From positions 1-8,142 of the forward strand of contig JALHNN010000096.1 in the NCBI GenBank assembly GCA_022843505.1: a stretch of 8,142 nucleotides of DNA. Direction: 5' to 3'. Origin of the DNA: Sulfuritalea sp. Its GTDB lineage: Bacteria > Pseudomonadota > Gammaproteobacteria > Burkholderiales > Rhodocyclaceae. Made by a program: the position numbers and the translations under genes. This document shows positions 5,517-8,142 of this stretch, piece after piece. Numbering within the stretch: the stretch's first letter is position 1; each line of letters opens with the position of its first letter. The notes beneath the pieces were generated by a model. The model was not told the DNA's origin and did no database searches. It worked only from the letters and a program-made list of their open reading frames with translations.

Positions 5517-6271
5517 GCGGATTGCGTCCCGCCGCAGACCTGGCAGGCGGGATCGCGCGGCACCCTGATTTCGCGCCATTCCATGCCCAGGCCGTCGAGC
5601 AGCAGCAGGCGGCCGGCGAGGCTGGTGCCGCAACCGATCACCAGCTTCAGCGCCTCGGCCGCCTGCACCGTGCCGATGATGCCGGTCAGCGGCGCGAACA
5701 CGCCCATCACCGCGCAGCGCACCTCCTCGACCTCCTGCCCCTCGGGAAACAGGCAGTGGTAGCAGGGCGTGTTCGCCTCGCGTGAATCGAACACCGCGAC
5801 CTGGCCGTCGAAGCGGATCGCGGCGCCCGATACCAGCGGCTTGCGAAACTTGACGCAGGCGCGATTGACGGCGTGGCGGGTGGCGAAGTTGTCGCAGCAG
5901 TCGAGCACGATGTCGGCCTGCGCGACTTCCTGCTCCAGCCGTTCGGCGGAAAGGCGCTCCGCGAGCGGGATGACCCGGCACTCGGGATTGATCTCGCCCA
6001 GCGTGCGCCTGCCCGACTCCACCTTGGTCATTCCCACCGCATCCGTGCGATGCAGGATCTGGCGCTGCAGGTTGGTCAGGTCCACCGTGTCGCCGTCAGC
6101 CAGGACCAGCGTGCCGATGCCCGCGGAGGCGAGATAGTAAGCGGCCGGGGAGCCGAGGCCGCCGGCGCCGACCACCAGCGCGCGGGCATTGACGATGGCT
6201 TCCTGACCTTCGATGCCGATCTGCGGCAGCAGGATGTGGCGGCTGTAGCGCAGCAGCTGCTCGTCGTTCAC
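5513..6271 (-). CDS. moeB: molybdopterin-synthase adenylyltransferase (MoeB/ThiF/HesA family)
   Basis: E1-like enzyme that adenylates the C-terminal glycine of a ubiquitin-like sulfur carrier (MoaD for molybdopterin, or ThiS for thiamine) so that it can receive sulfur. It has 252 residues. The N-terminus has the family opening LLRYSRHILLPQIG, the nucleotide-binding loop GAGGLGSP (35-42), DGDTVDLTNLQRQILH (59-74) and DCCDNFATR (124-132). The structural zinc site is complete with C170 and C173 (CYHC) and C243 and C246 (CQVC). C186 sits in the RCAVMGVFAPLTGIIG segment, near the position of the ThiF thioester cysteine. The start is GTG at 6271 with an AGG 7 bases upstream, only 8 bases after the preceding gene's stop. 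MoeB is favoured because ctpA-moeB neighbourhoods are common in proteobacteria, but ThiF cannot be excluded without seeing moaD, thiS or other homologues. Confidence 0.93.
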   Translation of the reverse strand: MNDEQLLRYSRHILLPQIGIEGQEAIVNARALVVGAGGLGSPAAYYLASAGIGTLVLADGDTVDLTNLQRQILHRTDAVGMTKVESGRRTLGEINPECRVIPLAERLSAERLEQEVAQADIVLDCCDNFATRHAVNRACVKFRKPLVSGAAIRFDGQVAVFDSREANTPCYHCLFPEGQEVEEVRCAVMGVFAPLTGIIGTVQAAEALKLVIGCGTSLAGRLLLLDGLGMEWREIRVPRDPACQVCGGTQSA

Positions 6272-6279
6272 GGCTGCGC

Positions 6280-6762
6280 CTACCGCTCCTGCCGCAAGTC
6301 GGGTGGTGTTTCGTCGTGGTCGCCGTGGGGGTGGTGCTCCCAGGCCTTGGAATAGACCTCATGCGACTTCTTGATCAGCCGCTCGGGGACGCGCATGTTG
6401 CGCATCTGGGTTTCCTCGCAGAAATACACGATGGTGCGCATCAGCTTGCTATACATGCTGTTGTCGAGGTGGAAGCCCTGGCGCACCAGGGCGGCCTCGA
6501 GTCCCTCGAGCGAGTAGTCGCTGATCTCATACCAGATCGACAGGCTGTAGGGGGCGATGCCGTCGTCGATTTCCATGCCCTCGAGGCCGGCGAGCAGCTT
6601 GCGCGCTTCGTCGACATGCTCGGGGTGGCGGTGATCGAAGCGCAGTTCGCGGTGCTTGCGCGTGCCGGGCTGAGGAACGAAAGCCGCCGGCCGCTGTCGC
6701 GTCTTGCCGTCGCGCTTCTCGTCGCGCAGCTCGCGGGCCTTCTCCGGTGTCATGCGGCTCAT
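6280..6762 (-). CDS. conserved-looking protein of unknown function with His-rich C-terminus
   Basis: I do not recognise a named family. From ATG 6762 (GGGA SD 6 bases upstream) it has 160 residues; the frame stays open to 6942, but that extension overlaps a hairpin-rich intergenic stretch and looks non-coding. There is no signal peptide or membrane segment, so it is probably cytosolic. The head is charged (residues 5-24, Lys/Arg/Glu/Asp). The core suggests a beta-alpha-beta-alpha order: strand RELRFDHRH (38-46), helix VDEARKLLAGLEGM (50-63), strand APYSLSIWYEIS (70-81), helix LEGLEAALVRQGFHL (85-99). A long helical part follows (YSKLMRTIVYFCEETQMRN, then PERLIKKSHEVYSKAWEHH), ending in the His/Asp cluster HHPHGDHDE (143-151). 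The order recalls ferredoxin-like heavy-metal domains, but no CxxC is present. It sits between ctpA and moeB, 8 bases from moeB, so it is probably cotranslated with it. Metal binding is inference only. Confidence 0.82.
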   Translation of the reverse strand: MSRMTPEKARELRDEKRDGKTRQRPAAFVPQPGTRKHRELRFDHRHPEHVDEARKLLAGLEGMEIDDGIAPYSLSIWYEISDYSLEGLEAALVRQGFHLDNSMYSKLMRTIVYFCEETQMRNMRVPERLIKKSHEVYSKAWEHHPHGDHDETPPDLRQER

Positions 6763-6806
6763 CGGTCGTCCCGACGTCAAAGCTTGCGAAGAAATCGTCG
6801 CGAGCG

Positions 6807-6917
6807 GGCCGCAGCGGGGTGCGGCCGGAGCGCAGCTACCGGAATGCACGTGGTTGTGCATGAGGGCGAGGCGGGGTTTCGCAAAGCACGCTTTGCGCCG
6901 CCGCAGCCGGCCGGCTG
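6807..6917. repeat. cluster of four perfect inverted repeats in the ctpA downstream gap
   Basis: The 227-base gap 6763-6989 holds no convincing gene but is rich in hairpins: 6807-6826 (7-bp arms GGCCGCA/TGCGGCC, 6-base loop), 6844-6861 (6-bp arms ATGCAC/GTGCAT, 6-base loop), 6880-6897 (7-bp arms CGCAAAG/CTTTGCG, 4-base loop) and 6904-6917 (14-base palindrome CAGCCGGCCGGCTG). The centres of the first three are exactly 36 bp apart. None is followed by a T-run on either strand. It could be a folded 3' end of the ctpA mRNA, a leader of the next gene, or a protein-binding array. Confidence 0.6.
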
Positions 6918-6989
6918 TGCAAAGCTGGCCGTGGAAGAGCACCGCCCAAACCCCGATCCGGCACGCGCAGTAGATTTATTCATGAGCTT

Positions 6990-8142
6990 TCAGCGTTTGA
7001 TGATCTGCCAGGCCTTGAGCAAATTGACGGCCTGACCGAGCTGGTAGTCCTTGGGCGAGGCGAACTCCATGGGCGCGTGCGGCGATTCCTCCGCATCCTC
7101 GCCCTTGCCCTTGTCCTTCTTGTCCGTGGGCTTGGCCACCGGCTTGGCCGGCGCGGGTTCGGCCTTTTCGCCCTCGCCCGCCAGGTGGCGCTCGAGATCG
7201 GCCTCGCGCACGCGTCCGCGCGAGCCGCCGTTGGCGCTTTCCTCGACGACGATGTCCGGCGTGATGCCCTTGGCCTGGATCGAGCGTCCCGAGGGCGTGA
7301 AGTACCGCGCCGTGGTCAGCTTGATCGCCGCGTTGTTGGACAGCGGCAGCACGGTCTGCACCGAGCCCTTGCCGAAGGTCTGGGTACCCATGACGACCGC
7401 GCGCTTGTGATCCTGCAGGGCCCCGGCGACGATCTCCGAGGCCGAGGCAGAGCCGCCATTGACCAGCACCACCATCGGCACCGACTTGGCCCAGGCCGGC
7501 AGGTTCTTCATGTAATCATCCCTGGCGCCGCGCTGGTAATCCTCCGGGTTGGCCATGTAGCGGCGCTTGGCATCTTCGGTGCGGCCATCGGTCGAGGTCA
7601 CCAGGACCTGCGGCGGCAGGAAAGCGGCGGAGACGCCGATCGCGCCGCTGAGCAGGCCGCCCGGGTCGTTGCGCAAGTCGAGCACCAGGCCCTTGACGCC
7701 CTCGCCCTTGGCATCCTTGTCGGCTTTTGCCAGGCGATCGAGATGCCTGACCACGTCGGGCGCGGTCTCGTCCTGGAACTGGGTGACGCGCAGATAACCG
7801 TAGCCGCCTTCGAGCAGCTTGGACTTGACGCTTTGCACCTTGATCTTCTCGCGCGTCAGCGTGACCTCGAAGGATTTTTGCTCGGACTTGCGCACTATCG
7901 AGAGGCGGATCTGCGTCTTGGGCTTGCCGCGCATCTTCTTCACGGCGTCATTAAGCGTCAGACCTTTCACGGGCGTGTCGTCGATCTTGATGATCAGGTC
8001 GCCGGGCTTGAGGCCGGCGCGGAAGGCAGGCGTGTCCTCGATCGGCGAGACGACCTTGACAAAGCCATCCTCCATGCCGACTTCGATGCCCAGCCCGCCG
8101 AACTCGCCCTGGGTGCTGACCTGGAGGTCCTTGAAGGAATCG
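6990..8142 (-). CDS. ctpA: S41 family C-terminal processing peptidase, partial at right edge
   Basis: Periplasmic serine protease of the CtpA/Prc family, which trims or degrades envelope proteins from their C-termini. 383 codons are present and the N-terminus, with any signal peptide, lies beyond the window. In order from the edge: the end of the CAP region (DLQVSTQGEFGGLGIEV), a PDZ domain (about residues 20-95 of the fragment, EDGFVKVVSPIEDTPAFRAG with GDLIIKIDD), and the S41 catalytic domain with VLDLRNDPGG. The catalytic pair is the middle serine of GGSASASEI and the lysine of GTQTFGKGSVQT, 25 residues apart as in known CTPs. After GITPDI comes an Arg/Gly/Glu segment and a Pro/Ala/Lys-rich charged linker of roughly 40 residues, then a final helix DYQLGQAVNLLKAW. 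The downstream genes on this strand are the unknown 160-residue protein and moeB. Nothing essential is missing in the visible part. Confidence 0.96.
   Translation of the reverse strand, partial: DSFKDLQVSTQGEFGGLGIEVGMEDGFVKVVSPIEDTPAFRAGLKPGDLIIKIDDTPVKGLTLNDAVKKMRGKPKTQIRLSIVRKSEQKSFEVTLTREKIKVQSVKSKLLEGGYGYLRVTQFQDETAPDVVRHLDRLAKADKDAKGEGVKGLVLDLRNDPGGLLSGAIGVSAAFLPPQVLVTSTDGRTEDAKRRYMANPEDYQRGARDDYMKNLPAWAKSVPMVVLVNGGSASASEIVAGALQDHKRAVVMGTQTFGKGSVQTVLPLSNNAAIKLTTARYFTPSGRSIQAKGITPDIVVEESANGGSRGRVREADLERHLAGEGEKAEPAPAKPVAKPTDKKDKGKGEDAEESPHAPMEFASPKDYQLGQAVNLLKAWQIIKR

Noticed and set aside
6880..6897. Intrinsic terminator for ctpA
   Set aside because: The stem is perfect, but neither strand has a T-run after it; the bases following on the minus strand are AAACCCC.
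6777..6983. 68-codon minus-strand frame starting 6 bases after the ctpA stop
   Set aside because: Ala/Arg/Pro-rich translation without motifs, no clear SD, and it overlaps the hairpin cluster. The alternative frame that extends the 160-residue gene to 6942 also looks non-coding.

Overview
The window is high-GC DNA with tightly packed genes, most likely from a betaproteobacterium. A Rhodocyclales-like host is my inference from the glyA-nrdR-ribD order, the ctpA/moeB neighbourhood and the protein sequences; no rRNA or other phylogenetic marker is present to prove it. I see no insertion sequence, CRISPR array, tRNA or phage gene. The content is mainly core metabolism and housekeeping.

Layout. 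(1) Positions 1-362, minus strand: the N-terminal two thirds of a TRAP-transporter small membrane subunit (DctQ family), running off the left edge. (2) Positions 363-681: a divergent control region. A good sigma-70 promoter reads left toward dctQ and a weaker one reads right toward a FadR/FCD-type GntR regulator. Each promoter carries a near-identical operator, TGGT-NNN-ACCA, so the regulator probably represses both the transporter and itself. (3) Positions 682-5516, plus strand: the regulator, a histidine-phosphatase-superfamily enzyme joined to it by an ATGA overlap, glyA (serine hydroxymethyltransferase, with its own likely promoter), nrdR (ribonucleotide reductase repressor), ribD (bifunctional riboflavin enzyme) and a small four-helix membrane protein of unknown function. 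(4) Positions 5513-8142, minus strand: a convergent block read from right to left as ctpA (S41 processing protease, cut by the right edge), an uncharacterised 160-residue protein with a His-rich tail, and moeB/thiF (adenylyltransferase acting on a ubiquitin-like sulfur carrier).

The genes do not form one pathway. GlyA supplies glycine and C1-tetrahydrofolate, NrdR controls dNTP supply and RibD makes flavin precursors, a familiar housekeeping grouping in betaproteobacteria. The transporter/regulator pair is a substrate-responsive uptake module whose ligand cannot be read from this fragment.

The least ordinary non-coding structures are a pair of inverted arrays of a G-rich heptamer between glyA and nrdR, which could fold as a long hairpin or as G-quadruplexes, and a run of four perfect inverted repeats downstream of ctpA, three with centres exactly 36 bp apart. 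The least understood genes are the 160-residue protein and the small membrane protein. I did not find convincing evidence of a wholly new multi-gene system.
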